From the NCBI RefSeq assembly GCF_022829515.1, contig NZ_JAKSYL010000160.1, positions 1 to 54,423 on the forward strand: a DNA stretch of 54,423 bases, written 5' to 3'. Source of the stretch: Methylobacterium sp. J-048. Lineage in GTDB: Bacteria; Pseudomonadota; Alphaproteobacteria; Rhizobiales; Beijerinckiaceae. The translations under genes and the position numbers were made by a program. Below, one piece after another: positions 42,316 to 51,390 of the stretch; position 1 is the first letter of the stretch, and each line of letters opens with the position of its first letter. The notes below the pieces were generated by a model. That model did not search any database, was not told the DNA's origin, and saw only the letters and a list, made by a program, of their open reading frames with translations.

Positions 42316-43293
42316 ATGCCGAAGGCGATCCGGGTCTACGAGTACGGCGGCCCCGAGGTGATGCGGTTCGAGGACGTGCCCCTGGCCGAGCCCGGCCCCG
42401 GACAGATCCGGGTCAAGCAGGCCGCCATCGGCGTCAACTTCATCGACATCTACTTCCGCACCGGCGCCTACAAGTCGCCGCACCTGCCCTACACCCCCGG
42501 CAAGGAGGGTGCCGGCACCGTCTCGGCGGTGGGCGAGGGGGTGACGCAGTTCAAGCCGGGCGACCGGGTGGCCTACGGCTCGGTGCCGGACGGCTGCTAC
42601 GCCGAGGAGGCGGTGATCCCGGCCGCCGCGGCGGTCCCGATCCCGGACGGCGTCGACGAGACAACCGCCGCCGCCATGATGCTGAAGGGCCTGACCGTCG
42701 AGTACCTGCTGCACCGGACCTACGCGGTGAAGCCCGGCGACACGATCCTGTGGCAAGCCGCCGCCGGCGGCGTCGGCCTGATCGCCTGCCAATGGGCCAA
42801 GCACCTCGGCGCCACGGTGATCGGCACCGCCGGCAGCCCCGAGAAGGCGGCGCTGGCCAAGCAGAACGGCTGCGACCACGTCATCCTGTACCGCGAGGAG
42901 GATGTCGCCAAGCGGGTGCGCGAGTTGACCGACGGCAAGGGCGTGCCCGTGGTCTATGACGGCGTCGGGCAGGCGACCCTGATGGGCTCGCTCGACAGCC
43001 TCGCGCCGCTCGGGCTGCTGGCGAGCTTCGGCTCGGCCTCCGGGGCGATCACCGGGCTCGACCTGGGGCTCCTCGCCCCGCGCGGCTCGCTCTATGTGAC
43101 CCGGCCGACGCTCGCGACCTTCTCGTCCAACCGCGCCACCCTGGAGGAGGCGGCCGCCCGCCTGTTCAAGGTGGTCGGCGACGGCGCCGTGAAGATCGCC
43201 GTCAACGCGACCTACCCGCTCGCCGAGGCGCAGCAGGTGCACCGGGATCTGGCCGGGCGGGAAACCACCGGCTCGATCGTGATGCTGCCGTGA
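42316..43293 (+). CDS. qor: NADPH:quinone oxidoreductase, zinc-free MDR family
   Basis: A 325-residue enzyme of the medium-chain dehydrogenase/reductase superfamily. MPKAIRVYEYGGPEVMRFEDVPL and AAIGVNFIDIYFRTGAY are the quinone-reductase signatures. The Rossmann loop is AAAGGVGLIACQWAKHLGA (about 145-165). Metal-binding Cys residues are absent, as in zinc-free Qor. It should reduce quinones with NADPH. The start has GGGAG upstream. Its stop overlaps the pncA GTG by four bases. Confidence 0.85.
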   Translation: MPKAIRVYEYGGPEVMRFEDVPLAEPGPGQIRVKQAAIGVNFIDIYFRTGAYKSPHLPYTPGKEGAGTVSAVGEGVTQFKPGDRVAYGSVPDGCYAEEAVIPAAAAVPIPDGVDETTAAAMMLKGLTVEYLLHRTYAVKPGDTILWQAAAGGVGLIACQWAKHLGATVIGTAGSPEKAALAKQNGCDHVILYREEDVAKRVRELTDGKGVPVVYDGVGQATLMGSLDSLAPLGLLASFGSASGAITGLDLGLLAPRGSLYVTRPTLATFSSNRATLEEAAARLFKVVGDGAVKIAVNATYPLAEAQQVHRDLAGRETTGSIVMLP

Positions 43294-43916
43294 CACCCGG
43301 CGCCGCCGACCTGCTCCTCGTCATCGACGTGCAGGTCGATTTCCTGCCGGGCGGGGCCCTCCCCGTCCGGGACGGCGACGCCGTGGTCGCGCCGATCAAC
43401 GCGCTCCAGCACCGCTTCCGGCACGTGGTGCTGATGCAGGATTGGCATCCGGCCGACCACGTCTCCTTCGCCGACACCCATCCGGGGCGGGCCCCGTTCG
43501 AGACGATTGCGCTGCCCTACGGGCCGCAGGTGCTGTGGCCCCGGCACTGCGTCCAGGGCAGCCCGGGCGCGGGCTTCGCGCCGGGGCTGGCCACCGACCG
43601 GGCGAGCCTGGTGGTCCGCAAGGGCCTGGATCCCCGGGTCGACAGCTACTCGGCCTTCCTGGAGGCCGACCGCACCACCCGTACCGGGCTCGCCGGCGCG
43701 CTCACGGAGCGCGGCATCACCCGCGTCGTCCTGTGCGGGCTCGCCACCGATTTCTGCGTGCTCTGGAGCGCGCTGGACGCGCGCGACGCGGGTTTCGACG
43801 TCTGGGTGGTGGCGGATGCGGTGCGCGGGATCGACGTGGACGGGTCGCTCGCCCAGGCCTGGGCCCGGATGGAGGCGGCCGGCGTGCGCCGGATCGAATC
43901 GGCCGCGCTCGCCTGA
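43290..43916 (+). CDS. pncA: Nicotinamidase/pyrazinamidase PncA
   Basis: A 208-residue amidohydrolase converting nicotinamide to nicotinate for NAD salvage. The catalytic triad is Asp in VIDVQVDFLPGG, Lys in VVRKGLDP and Cys in LATDFCVLWSALD. The metal site is DWHPADHVSFADTH. The start is GTG 43290, overlapping qor, so translation is coupled. The pairing with a NADPH-using oxidoreductase is consistent with redox cofactor salvage, but this is weak inference. Confidence 0.9.
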   Translation: MTPGAADLLLVIDVQVDFLPGGALPVRDGDAVVAPINALQHRFRHVVLMQDWHPADHVSFADTHPGRAPFETIALPYGPQVLWPRHCVQGSPGAGFAPGLATDRASLVVRKGLDPRVDSYSAFLEADRTTRTGLAGALTERGITRVVLCGLATDFCVLWSALDARDAGFDVWVVADAVRGIDVDGSLAQAWARMEAAGVRRIESAALA

Positions 43917-44010
43917 ACGGCCCCGGGAGGCGAACCGCCGCACGCGCGCCGGGAGACCGCGTCCGGCCCGACGCGTTGGCCCGGCTCCGAGACCCGACAG
44001 GAGCCAGGCG

Positions 44011-44211
44011 ATGTCATCTAAGCACCCGAAGACCGAGACCCCGACCGATGCCGATCTCAAGGGCAATCCCGGCATCGGCACGTCCAAGGGCATGAGCGGC
44101 GCCGACCCGGAAGATCTGGAGGCGGATTCGACCTTCGAGGGCGACGTCGAGAACGAGACCAAGCCGGACGGCGGCATCGACCCGGACCATCGCCCGCGCA
44201 AGAACGCGTGA
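44011..44211 (+). CDS. Small acidic hydrophilic protein
   Basis: A 66-residue protein supported by AGGAG eight bases before its ATG. It is rich in Asp, Glu, Gly, Lys and Pro (GADPEDLEADSTFEGDVENE), with no hydrophobic core, so it is likely disordered or a stress-type small protein. No family is recognised. It is followed by a strong hairpin. Confidence 0.6.
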   Translation: MSSKHPKTETPTDADLKGNPGIGTSKGMSGADPEDLEADSTFEGDVENETKPDGGIDPDHRPRKNA

Positions 44212-44217
44212 CAGCGT

Positions 44218-44240
44218 GCCCGGGCCGCCATAGCCCGGGC
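44218..44240. terminator. Hairpin between convergent genes
   Basis: GCCCGGGC at 44218-44225 and 44233-44240 are identical self-complementary arms around CGCCATA. It begins seven bases after the small acidic gene and sits before the stop of the convergent secreted-protein gene. There is no T-run. Confidence 0.5.
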
Positions 44241-44249
44241 CGATCCGCA

Positions 44250-44483
44250 TCAGCGGAGGCGGGTCGGTGCCTTCGGCCGCTGCGGCGTGGCGACGGGCCC
44301 ATCGGCGAAGCCGAAGCCGGGGCTGCTCGACGACACGTAGAGCTGCGCGGGGCTCGCGGTGTAGCCCCGCAAGAGGGCCGCGTTGGCGGCACTGAAGCCG
44401 GCGGTGCTGTCGGCGCGGGCGGCGCCCGCCGGGACGCTCAGGAGCAGGGCGGCGGCCAGGGCCAGGGACACAGGCTTGGACAT
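44250..44483 (-). CDS. Small secreted protein
   Basis: A 77-residue protein starting MSKPVSLALAAALLLSVPAG with GAAGG upstream. The signal peptide probably ends near GAARA (about residue 25). The mature part is about 50 residues without cysteines. No family is recognised. Confidence 0.6.
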   Translation of the reverse strand: MSKPVSLALAAALLLSVPAGAARADSTAGFSAANAALLRGYTASPAQLYVSSSSPGFGFADGPVATPQRPKAPTRLR

Positions 44484-44625
44484 GGGGGCGGAACCTTCGG
44501 TTCGTGCGGTATCCGGACAATCCCGGCCGCACGGGATGGCTCCTATCTGTGGTTGACGAATCGCGGCCGACGTGTGGCACCGCACAACCTACGCGACAGC
44601 GCACCAGGGTGCCCGCCGTGACGGA

Positions 44626-45708
44626 TCAGAGCCCCAGCCCGAGTTGCAGCGGCTCGTCCTTCTCCCCCTGCTCGAAGCCCGAGAGCGCGATCCCGATCAG
44701 CCGGGCGCTGCGCCGGAGGGGAAACAGGCCGGAGAGGAGATCCAGGCCGATCCGCTCCAGGGCCGCCCGGTCGGCCACCGGGGCGGGGAGGGACTTCGCC
44801 CGGGTGACCTGGGCGAAATCCGAGAACTTGAGCTTCAGGGTCACGGTCCGGGCGCGCATGCCCTTGGCGTCGGCCCCGGCCCAGACCTTGTCGAACAGGG
44901 GCGCGAGCCGCTCCGCCAGGACGGCGAAGGCGGTCGTGTCCTCCGAGAAGGTGGTCTCCGCCCCGATCGACTTGCGCACCCGGTGGGCGCGCACCGGCCG
45001 CTCATCGAGCCCGCGGGCGACGGCGTGGTAATAGGCGCCGGACGACCCGAAGGCTTCGCGCAGGCGGTCCAGATCCCAGGCGCGGAGATCCGCCCCGGTC
45101 TCGATGCCGAGGCGCTTCATCTTCGCCTCGGTGACCGGCCCGACCCCGTGGAACCGGCCGATCGGCAGGGCGGCCACGAAATCCGGCCCCATGGACGGGG
45201 TGATCACGAACAGGGCGTCGGGCTTGCGGTAGTCGGAGGCGACCTTGGCCAGGAACTTGTTGTACGAGACCCCGGCCGAGGCGACGAGGCCGGTGCGCTC
45301 CAGGATCTCGGCGCGGATCGCCTTCGCGACGGCCGTGGCGGTCGGCAGCCCCAAAAGATTCTCGGTGACGTCGAGATAGGCTTCGTCCAGGGCCACCGGC
45401 TCGATCACCGGCGTGTGCCGGGCGAACACCGCCCGGATCTCCTCCGAGACCGCCCGGTAGACCTCGAAGCGCGGCTTCACGAACAGCAGGTCCGGGCAGA
45501 GCCGCCGGGCGGTGGCCGACGGCATGGCCGAGCGCACGCCGAACGTGCGCGCCGCGTAGCTCGCGGCCATCACCACGCCGCGCTCCCGGGAGCCGCCCAC
45601 GGCGAGCGGCAGCCCGCGCAAGGACGGTTCATCCCGCTCCTCCACGGAGGCGTAGAACGCGTCCATGTCGATATGGATGATTTTTCGGAGGGCGACCTCC
45701 GGATCCAT
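44626..45708 (-). CDS. dinB: DNA polymerase IV (DinB)
   Basis: A 360-residue Y-family translesion polymerase. KIIHIDMDAFYASVEERD carries the first catalytic Asp. GVRSAMPSATARRLCPDLLF and VALDEAYLDVTE (the second and third acidic residues in LDEAYLD) follow. The thumb and little-finger domains run to about 345. It ends QGEKDEPLQLGLGL, which contains a beta-clamp binding motif (QLGLGL). A LexA box lies 25 bases upstream, so it is SOS-regulated. Length is normal. Confidence 0.95.
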   Translation of the reverse strand: MDPEVALRKIIHIDMDAFYASVEERDEPSLRGLPLAVGGSRERGVVMAASYAARTFGVRSAMPSATARRLCPDLLFVKPRFEVYRAVSEEIRAVFARHTPVIEPVALDEAYLDVTENLLGLPTATAVAKAIRAEILERTGLVASAGVSYNKFLAKVASDYRKPDALFVITPSMGPDFVAALPIGRFHGVGPVTEAKMKRLGIETGADLRAWDLDRLREAFGSSGAYYHAVARGLDERPVRAHRVRKSIGAETTFSEDTTAFAVLAERLAPLFDKVWAGADAKGMRARTVTLKLKFSDFAQVTRAKSLPAPVADRAALERIGLDLLSGLFPLRRSARLIGIALSGFEQGEKDEPLQLGLGL

Positions 45709-45732
45709 CGCCGCCTCGGGGGCTTGGCTGAA

Positions 45733-45747
45733 GTTCCTGATATGTTC
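45733..45747 (-). promoter_or_regulatory. LexA (SOS) box upstream of dinB
   Basis: GTTC-CTGATAT-GTTC at 45733-45747 fits the alphaproteobacterial LexA consensus GTTC-N7-GTTC exactly. It lies 25 bases before the dinB start, at a distance expected for repression of the promoter. Confidence 0.85.
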
Positions 45748-45839
45748 CTAAGGATCAGGCGAGGACGTCTGGGTCAACCGGCTCGGCCCGACAGCACACA
45801 GGGGATCGCGCCAAATCCGAAAAACAGGTCCGAAAAAAA

Positions 45840-47192
45840 TCAGGTCACGCTGCCGTAGAGGTCGTAGGCGTCGGCCCGGTCGACCTTCACGGTGACGATG
45901 TCGCCGGGGCGCACCGGGCGCCGGAAGGCGGCGTGGACATTGCCGTCGATCTCGGGGGCGTCGGCCTTCGACCGGCCCTTGGCGATCCCGCCTTCGACGG
46001 AATCGACGATCATGGCCAGCCGCTTGCCGACCTTGGCCCGCTGGAGCCGGAGCGAGATCGCGTTCTGCGTCTCCATGAACCGGCGCTTGCGCTCGGCCTT
46101 CAGCTCCGGCGGCACGAGGTCGCCCAGCGCGTTGGCGGTGGCGCCGGCCACCGGCTCGTATTCGAAGCAGCCGACGCGATCGAGCTTGGCCTCCTGCAGC
46201 CAGGCCAGCAGCTCCTCGAACTCGGCCTCGGTCTCGCCCGGAAAGCCGACGATGAAGGTCGAGCGGATCGCGAGGTCCGGGCAGGTCTGCCGCCAGCTGC
46301 GGATCCGGTCGAGCTGGCGCTCCTGGTTGCCCGGCCGGCGCATGCGCTTGAGCACGGAGGGGCTCGCGTGCTGGAGCGGCATGTCGAGATAGGGGAGCAC
46401 CTTGCCCTCGGCCATCAGCGGGATGACCTCGTCCACGTGCGGGTAGGGATAGACGTAGTGCAGCCGCACCCAGGCCCCGAGCTCGCCGAGCTCCCGGGTC
46501 AGGTCGTAGAACTTCGCCCGCACGCTCCGGTCGCGCCACGGGCTCTCGGCGTAGCGGATATCGACGCCGTAGGCGCTGGTATCCTGCGAGACGACCAGCA
46601 GCTCCTTCACGCCGGCTTTGACCAGCTTCTCGGCCTCGCGCAGCACGTCGCCGGCCGGGCGGCTGACGAGGTTCCCGCGCAAGCTCGGGATGATGCAGAA
46701 GCTGCAGCGGTTGCTGCACCCTTCCGAGATCTTCAGGTAGGCGTAGTGGCGCGGGGTGAGCTTGATCCCCTGCGGCGGCACCAGGTCGAGGAAGGGGTCG
46801 TGGGCCGGGGGCACCGCCTCGTGGACCGCCGCCACCACGGATTCGTAGGCCTGCGGCCCGGTCACGGCGAGCAGGTCCGGATACTTTTCGCGGATCTCGT
46901 CCGGCTGCGCGCCCATGCAGCCGGTGACGATCACCCGGCCGTTCTCGGCCATGGCCTCGCCGATCGCCGAGAGCGATTCCGCCTTGGCCGAATCCAGGAA
47001 TCCGCAGGTGTTCACGATCACCACATCCGCCCCGTCGTGGCGGCGGGCCAGCTCGTAGCCCTCCGCCCGCAGATGCGTGAGGATCCGCTCGGAATCGACC
47101 AGGGCCTTGGGGCAGCCCAGCGACACGAACGAGATCTTGGGGGCGGCCCCGGGGGTAGCTCCCTGAGGGGCGGGCGTGGCGGTTGCGGTCAT
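45840..47192 (-). CDS. rimO: Ribosomal protein uS12 methylthiotransferase RimO
   Basis: A 450-residue radical-SAM enzyme that adds a methylthio group to an aspartate of S12. The N-terminal UPF0004 domain holds the first cluster cysteines ([29 protein letters not shown]). The radical-SAM motif is [11 protein letters not shown] (CxxxCxxC). The C-terminal TRAM domain (about 370-448) ends [16 protein letters not shown]. Start MTATATPAP at 47192; the frame opens 63 bases earlier without support. It is divergent from pabB. Confidence 0.95.
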   Translation of the reverse strand: MTATATPAPQGATPGAAPKISFVSLGCPKALVDSERILTHLRAEGYELARRHDGADVVIVNTCGFLDSAKAESLSAIGEAMAENGRVIVTGCMGAQPDEIREKYPDLLAVTGPQAYESVVAAVHEAVPPAHDPFLDLVPPQGIKLTPRHYAYLKISEGCSNRCSFCIIPSLRGNLVSRPAGDVLREAEKLVKAGVKELLVVSQDTSAYGVDIRYAESPWRDRSVRAKFYDLTRELGELGAWVRLHYVYPYPHVDEVIPLMAEGKVLPYLDMPLQHASPSVLKRMRRPGNQERQLDRIRSWRQTCPDLAIRSTFIVGFPGETEAEFEELLAWLQEAKLDRVGCFEYEPVAGATANALGDLVPPELKAERKRRFMETQNAISLRLQRAKVGKRLAMIVDSVEGGIAKGRSKADAPEIDGNVHAAFRRPVRPGDIVTVKVDRADAYDLYGSVT

Positions 47193-47573
47193 GGTCGCAT
47201 TCGGAAGACGGGTCGGACGCCACCCTCGCGTGCGGCCGGTGGATTCGGGTCGCACGAAGCGCGAGGACAGGCATTCGGGATCGCGTCCCTATAGCGGTTC
47301 TAACGGGCCCGCGCGAGACCGGCCGCCGCAGGGGTGCCCGGCCCGGCGCGGACGGCTGGAGCCAAGATCGAAACTTGTCTGTCTGCCGGGCTTTGCCGAC
47401 AAGTCTTGAGATCCCACATCAGGTCCTGCCGGCCGTCGCCCACGCCCGGGACGGGTCCCGACCGCCCTCGACGGGCGCGGCCTTGCGCGGAACTGCCGCT
47501 TCCCCCGCGGCATCGCCTGTGCAACGGCAGCGCGCGGGGCGCGTGCCCTCAGGACATCAGCCCGAACCCGGTC
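47193..47573. other. Divergent promoter region rimO/pabB
   Basis: 381 GC-rich bases without a supported gene. The upstream 80 codons of the pabB frame fall here but do not look like PabB. Confidence 0.5.
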
Positions 47574-48965
47574 ATGTGGACCCAAGAGATCTGGACCCGA
47601 GAGATCCCCTTCATCGATCCCGTCGCGGCGGCCGCCCGGCTGCGGCCCCTGCCGGATCTCGCCTTCCTCGACAGCGCCATGCGGCACGACGCGCTCGGCC
47701 GGCACTCGATCGTGGCCGCCGATCCGTTCGCGCGCTTCCGGTTCCGCGACGGGCGCGCGACGCTGGACGGGCGCCCGGTCCCGGGCGGGCCGTTCGCGGC
47801 CTTGCGGGCCTGCCTGGCGCCCTACCGGGTCGAGCCCGATCCCGAAAACCCGTTCCCGGGCGGCGCCATCGGCTACCTCGCCTACGATCTTGGGGCGCAG
47901 CTGGAGCGGGTCGCGGCCCCGGCCCGGCGGGCGGGGCTCACCGACGATAGCGCGTTCAACCTCTACGACACGGTGCTGGTGATCGACCACGCCGCCGGCA
48001 CCGCCCGGCTGGTTGCCACCGGCTTTCCCGAAACCGAACCGGCAGCCCGGCAGGCGCGCGCCGAAGCGCGGCTCGCCGCCTTCGCCGACCGGCTCGACAC
48101 CGAGAGCCCGCCAGAAGCCGCACCGTCCCGGGCCGCAAAAAACCTCGCTTGGCGCTCGAACTTCGACCGGCAAAGCTATGAAGAAGCTGTCGAAAAGGTC
48201 CGTGCCTATATCCGGGCCGGCGACATCTACCAGGCCAACATCGCCCAGCGCTTCGCGGCCGACCTGCCGGCAGGCTTCGACCCGTTCGCGCTCTACCGGC
48301 GCCTGCGCGCTACCAACCCGGCGACCTTCGGGGCCTATCTGGAGCTGGAGGGACTGACCGTCGCGTCGTCCTCGCCCGAGCGCTTCATCCGGCTCGACGG
48401 CCGCCACGTCGAGACCCGGCCGATCAAGGGCACGGCCCGCCGGCTCGACGACCCGGCGGCCGACCGGGCCGCGGCCGAGGCGCTGCTGGCCTCGGTCAAG
48501 GAGCGGGCCGAGAACGTCATGATCGTCGACCTGCTGCGCAACGACCTGTCCCGGGTCTGCGCGCCGGGCAGCGTCGCCGTGCCCACCCTGTGCGGGCTGG
48601 AGACCTACGCCAACGTCCACCACCTCGTCTCGGTGGTGACCGGGACGCTGCGCGACGGGCTCGACGCCCTCGACCTTCTGGAGGGCACCTTCCCAGGGGG
48701 CTCGATCACCGGCGCTCCAAAAATCCGCGCCATGGACATCATCACCGAGATCGAGGGCGACGCCCGGGAGCTCTATTGCGGCGCCATCGGCCGGATCGGC
48801 TTCGACGGGGCGCTCGACACCTCGATCGCGATCCGCACCGTGTTCATGGACGCGACCCGGGCGGTCCTGCAGGCCGGCGGCGGCGTGACCCTGCTGTCGG
48901 AGCCCGGCCCGGAATACGACGAGACGCTGGCCAAGGCCGCCCGGGTGTTCGAGGCCTTCGCATGA
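47574..48965 (+). CDS. pabB: Aminodeoxychorismate synthase component I
   Basis: A 463-residue PabB that converts chorismate and PabA-derived ammonia to 4-amino-4-deoxychorismate for folate. The catalytic core has IYQANIAQRFAADL, VETRPIKGTARR with the catalytic Lys, NVMIVDLLRNDLSRVC, and TFPGGSITGAPKIRAMDII. The start MWTQEIWTREIPFIDP is chosen because the longer frame (47334) is not protein-like. Its stop overlaps the pabA ATG. Confidence 0.9.
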   Translation: MWTQEIWTREIPFIDPVAAAARLRPLPDLAFLDSAMRHDALGRHSIVAADPFARFRFRDGRATLDGRPVPGGPFAALRACLAPYRVEPDPENPFPGGAIGYLAYDLGAQLERVAAPARRAGLTDDSAFNLYDTVLVIDHAAGTARLVATGFPETEPAARQARAEARLAAFADRLDTESPPEAAPSRAAKNLAWRSNFDRQSYEEAVEKVRAYIRAGDIYQANIAQRFAADLPAGFDPFALYRRLRATNPATFGAYLELEGLTVASSSPERFIRLDGRHVETRPIKGTARRLDDPAADRAAAEALLASVKERAENVMIVDLLRNDLSRVCAPGSVAVPTLCGLETYANVHHLVSVVTGTLRDGLDALDLLEGTFPGGSITGAPKIRAMDIITEIEGDARELYCGAIGRIGFDGALDTSIAIRTVFMDATRAVLQAGGGVTLLSEPGPEYDETLAKAARVFEAFA

Positions 48966-49585
48966 TCCTCGTCCTCGACAATTACGACTCCTTCGTCTTC
49001 AACGTCGTCCGCTACCTGGAGGAGCTGGGCGAGGCGGTCCGGGTCGTGCGCAGCGACGCGCTCGACGTCGCCGGCATCCGGGCGCTGACCCCGGACGCCC
49101 TGGTGGTGTCGCCGGGCCCCTGCACCCCCGCGGAGGCCGGCATCTCCCTGCCGGCGATCCGCGACCTGTCCGGCCAGGTGCCGATCCTCGGCGTCTGCCT
49201 CGGCCACCAGGCGATCGGCGCGGCCTTCGGCGGCACGGTCGAGCGGGCGCAGCGCCCCCTGCACGGGCAGGCGACCCCGATCACGCACCAGGGCGAGCGG
49301 CTGTTTTTCGGACTTCCGGCGCCGATGCCGGTCGGGCGCTACCACTCGCTGGTGGTCACCCCCGGCCCGGACATGGAGAAGCACCTCTCGATAGACGCGG
49401 TCTCGCAGGAGGGCGAGGTGATGGCGCTCTCGCACCGGACCCACCCGACCTACGGCATCCAGTTCCACCCGGAATCGGTTCTGACCGAGGGCGGCCACGC
49501 CCTGTTCGCCAATTTTTTGGGACTCGCACGCGCCTGGCGGGAGAAGCACGGCCACCGGGACGGGCGCGACAATGCTGTGGCGTGA
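48962..49585 (+). CDS. pabA: Aminodeoxychorismate synthase glutaminase component
   Basis: A 207-residue class-I glutamine amidotransferase supplying ammonia to PabB. The catalytic Cys is in GVCLGHQAIGAAFGG, and His/Glu in GIQFHPESVLTEGG. MILVLDNYDSFVFNVVRYLEELG is the typical start; the oxyanion region is SPGPCTP. It could also serve anthranilate synthase, but adjacency to pabB and pabC favours folate. ATG 48962 overlaps the pabB stop (ATGA), and its end overlaps pabC by 14 bases. Confidence 0.9.
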   Translation: MILVLDNYDSFVFNVVRYLEELGEAVRVVRSDALDVAGIRALTPDALVVSPGPCTPAEAGISLPAIRDLSGQVPILGVCLGHQAIGAAFGGTVERAQRPLHGQATPITHQGERLFFGLPAPMPVGRYHSLVVTPGPDMEKHLSIDAVSQEGEVMALSHRTHPTYGIQFHPESVLTEGGHALFANFLGLARAWREKHGHRDGRDNAVA

Positions 49586-50444
49586 CGGCGCGCTCATCCC
49601 GGGGACGCACGCGTCCCTGGACCACACCGACCGCGGCCTGACGCTCGGCGACGGCCTGTTCGACACGGCGCTGGCCCTCGGCGGCCGGGTGGCCTTCGAG
49701 GACGCCCACATCGCCCGGCTCGTCGCCGGCGCGGAGGCGCTCGGGATCCCCGCCGAGGCGGACAGAATCCGCGCGGCCATGCGGGCGCTGGCCGGGCAAG
49801 GGAATGACACAGGTAGGGCAGACGCGGACAGGCTGGCGATCCGCACCACCCTCACCCGCGGCTCCGGCCCGCGCGGGCTGAAGCCGCCGCCGGATCCGCA
49901 GCCGACCCTGTTCGCCACCGCGGCGCCGAGCGCCAAGGGCGCGGCCTTCGCGCCCCTGCGGCTGTGGCCGACGGGGATCGCCCGCAACGACACCTCACCC
50001 GCCGCCCGGCTGAAGACCTTAGGGTATCTCGACGCGGTCATGGCCGCCCGCGACGCCGCCGCGGCGGGCTTCGACGAGGCGCTGTTCTGCAACAGCCGGG
50101 GCCGCGTCGCCTGCGCGGGCACCGGCAATCTCTTCGCGGTCTTCGGCGACCGCCTGGTCACGCCGCCGCTCACCGACGGCGTGCTCGCCGGCATCATCCG
50201 CGCGGAGGTGCTGGGGCTGGCAGGAGTCTGCGAATTGCGCGCGGAGGAGGGCTCACTGCGCCTGACCGACTGGCTCGGCGCCGAGGCCGTGTTCGTCACG
50301 AACTCCCTGCGGCTGCTCGCCCCGGTGACGGCGATCGGCGAGACCGCCCTCGCCAGCGCCGCGCACCCGGCCGTGGCCCGGCTCGCGGCGGCGCTCCGGA
50401 CGGCGGTGGCCCGCGCCTGCGGGGTCGCGGAGGAGCACGTCTGA
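49572..50444 (+). CDS. pabC: Aminodeoxychorismate lyase, class-IV PLP enzyme
   Basis: A 290-residue PLP enzyme of fold type IV. The PLP Lys is in ARLKTLGYLDAVMAARD (about residue 157). RGLTLGDGLFDTALALGGR is the N-terminal signature and VFVTNSLRLLAPV is the late one. It releases pyruvate from aminodeoxychorismate to give 4-aminobenzoate. A D-amino-acid or branched-chain aminotransferase is excluded mainly by its place after pabBA. Its stop overlaps the next gene's start (TGATG). Confidence 0.85.
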   Translation: MLWRDGALIPGTHASLDHTDRGLTLGDGLFDTALALGGRVAFEDAHIARLVAGAEALGIPAEADRIRAAMRALAGQGNDTGRADADRLAIRTTLTRGSGPRGLKPPPDPQPTLFATAAPSAKGAAFAPLRLWPTGIARNDTSPAARLKTLGYLDAVMAARDAAAAGFDEALFCNSRGRVACAGTGNLFAVFGDRLVTPPLTDGVLAGIIRAEVLGLAGVCELRAEEGSLRLTDWLGAEAVFVTNSLRLLAPVTAIGETALASAAHPAVARLAAALRTAVARACGVAEEHV

Positions 50445-50860
50445 TGCGCGAGCCGACGCCTGAGACCTGGCGGCGCCGGCTGCGCTACGCCCTGGCCCTG
50501 ATCTATGCCGGCATCGGGATCGTCCATCTCGTGGCCGCCGACGCGATGCTGCTGCTGATGCCGGATTGGGTGCCGGCGCCGCGCCTGGTGATCCTGGCCA
50601 CCGGCCTGTGCGAGATCGCCGGGGCGATCGGCCTCCTGACCCGGTCGCTGCGCCGGGCGGCCGCGATCGGGCTCGCCCTCTACGCGGTCTGCGTCTACCC
50701 GGCCAATCTCAAGCACGCCTTCGACGCCGTCCATGTCGACGGCATCCCGGATTCCTGGTGGTACCACGGCCCCCGGCTGGCGTTTCAGCCGGTCTTCGTC
50801 TGGGCGGCGCTCTGGGCCGGCGGCCTGATCGACTGGCCGTTCGGCGCGCGCCGGCGCTGA
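50444..50860 (+). CDS. DoxX-like membrane protein
   Basis: A 138-residue integral membrane protein with about four helices (YALALIYAGIGIVHLVAADAM, LVILATGLCEIAGAIGLL, AAAIGLALYAVCVYPANLKHAF, VFVWAALWAGGLIDWPF). The arrangement and NLKHAF resemble DoxX/DoxX-like proteins. Function is unclear; members are linked to redox or sulfur metabolism. It overlaps pabC by one base (TGATG) and ends the operon. Confidence 0.7.
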   Translation: MREPTPETWRRRLRYALALIYAGIGIVHLVAADAMLLLMPDWVPAPRLVILATGLCEIAGAIGLLTRSLRRAAAIGLALYAVCVYPANLKHAFDAVHVDGIPDSWWYHGPRLAFQPVFVWAALWAGGLIDWPFGARRR

Positions 50861-51071
50861 GACCCGGACCGGTCGATCGCACCGGCGCCCCGGCATTCGC
50901 CGCGCGCCGCGGCCGGAGCGGTGAGCAACGTCTGAGAAACCGTGATCACAGGATCCCGGGATCTCAGGCTCACGGCAGGCTTTGATCCCGGGATCACCGC
51001 GGATAGACTGTGGTGCGGCCGCCGCACGCGCTGGAACATCGCGTCGCCCGGCCTCGATACGAGCCACGTGC
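50861..51071. other. Intergenic region with paired 12-bp palindromes
   Basis: About 210 bases after the doxX-like gene. GATCCCGGGATC occurs at 50952-50963 and 50984-50995, 32 bases apart, with GTGATCAC at 50942-50949 and GGATCACC nearby. No gene is supported here. Confidence 0.5.
50952..50995. promoter_or_regulatory. Two identical palindromes, 32 bp spacing
   Basis: Two exact copies of GATCCCGGGATC, three helical turns apart. They precede the small ORF at 51072 and the DUF892 gene at 51391. A dimeric repressor site is the simplest idea; no known regulator is matched. Confidence 0.4.
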
Positions 51072-51260
51072 ATGACGAAGCGCCGCGCTGCCGGCCGAAC
51101 GACGCCGATCGCCGACACGCTGCCGGAGCGCGCCGAGGTCGAGCGCGCCATCGAGGCCGTCCTCGACCGCCTGCGCCCCAAACCGGTGGGAGCGTCCGCG
51201 TCGCAGGTCTCACAAACCAAGACCACCCGGAAACCCGGTCCGGGTCGGAGGAGCGATTGA
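51072..51260 (+). CDS. Possible small basic protein (62 aa)
   Basis: The frame from ATG 51072 reads MTKRRAAGRTTPIADTLPER and then AEVERAIEAVLDRLRP, a plausible amphipathic helix, with a basic tail. There is no clear ribosome site. It may be an upstream part of the DUF892 unit or a chance frame. Confidence 0.3.
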   Translation: MTKRRAAGRTTPIADTLPERAEVERAIEAVLDRLRPKPVGASASQVSQTKTTRKPGPGRRSD

Positions 51261-51390
51261 ACGGCTCGGGCTCGGCCAAAAGGTTCCTCCACAGGGCGAA
51301 GATATCGCCCGGACCCGTCCGGCCCGACCGGCGTTCCCCGTCCGGAAGCCGCGTTCCCGACAGCGGCCCGTATCGGAGACAGACCGCCCC

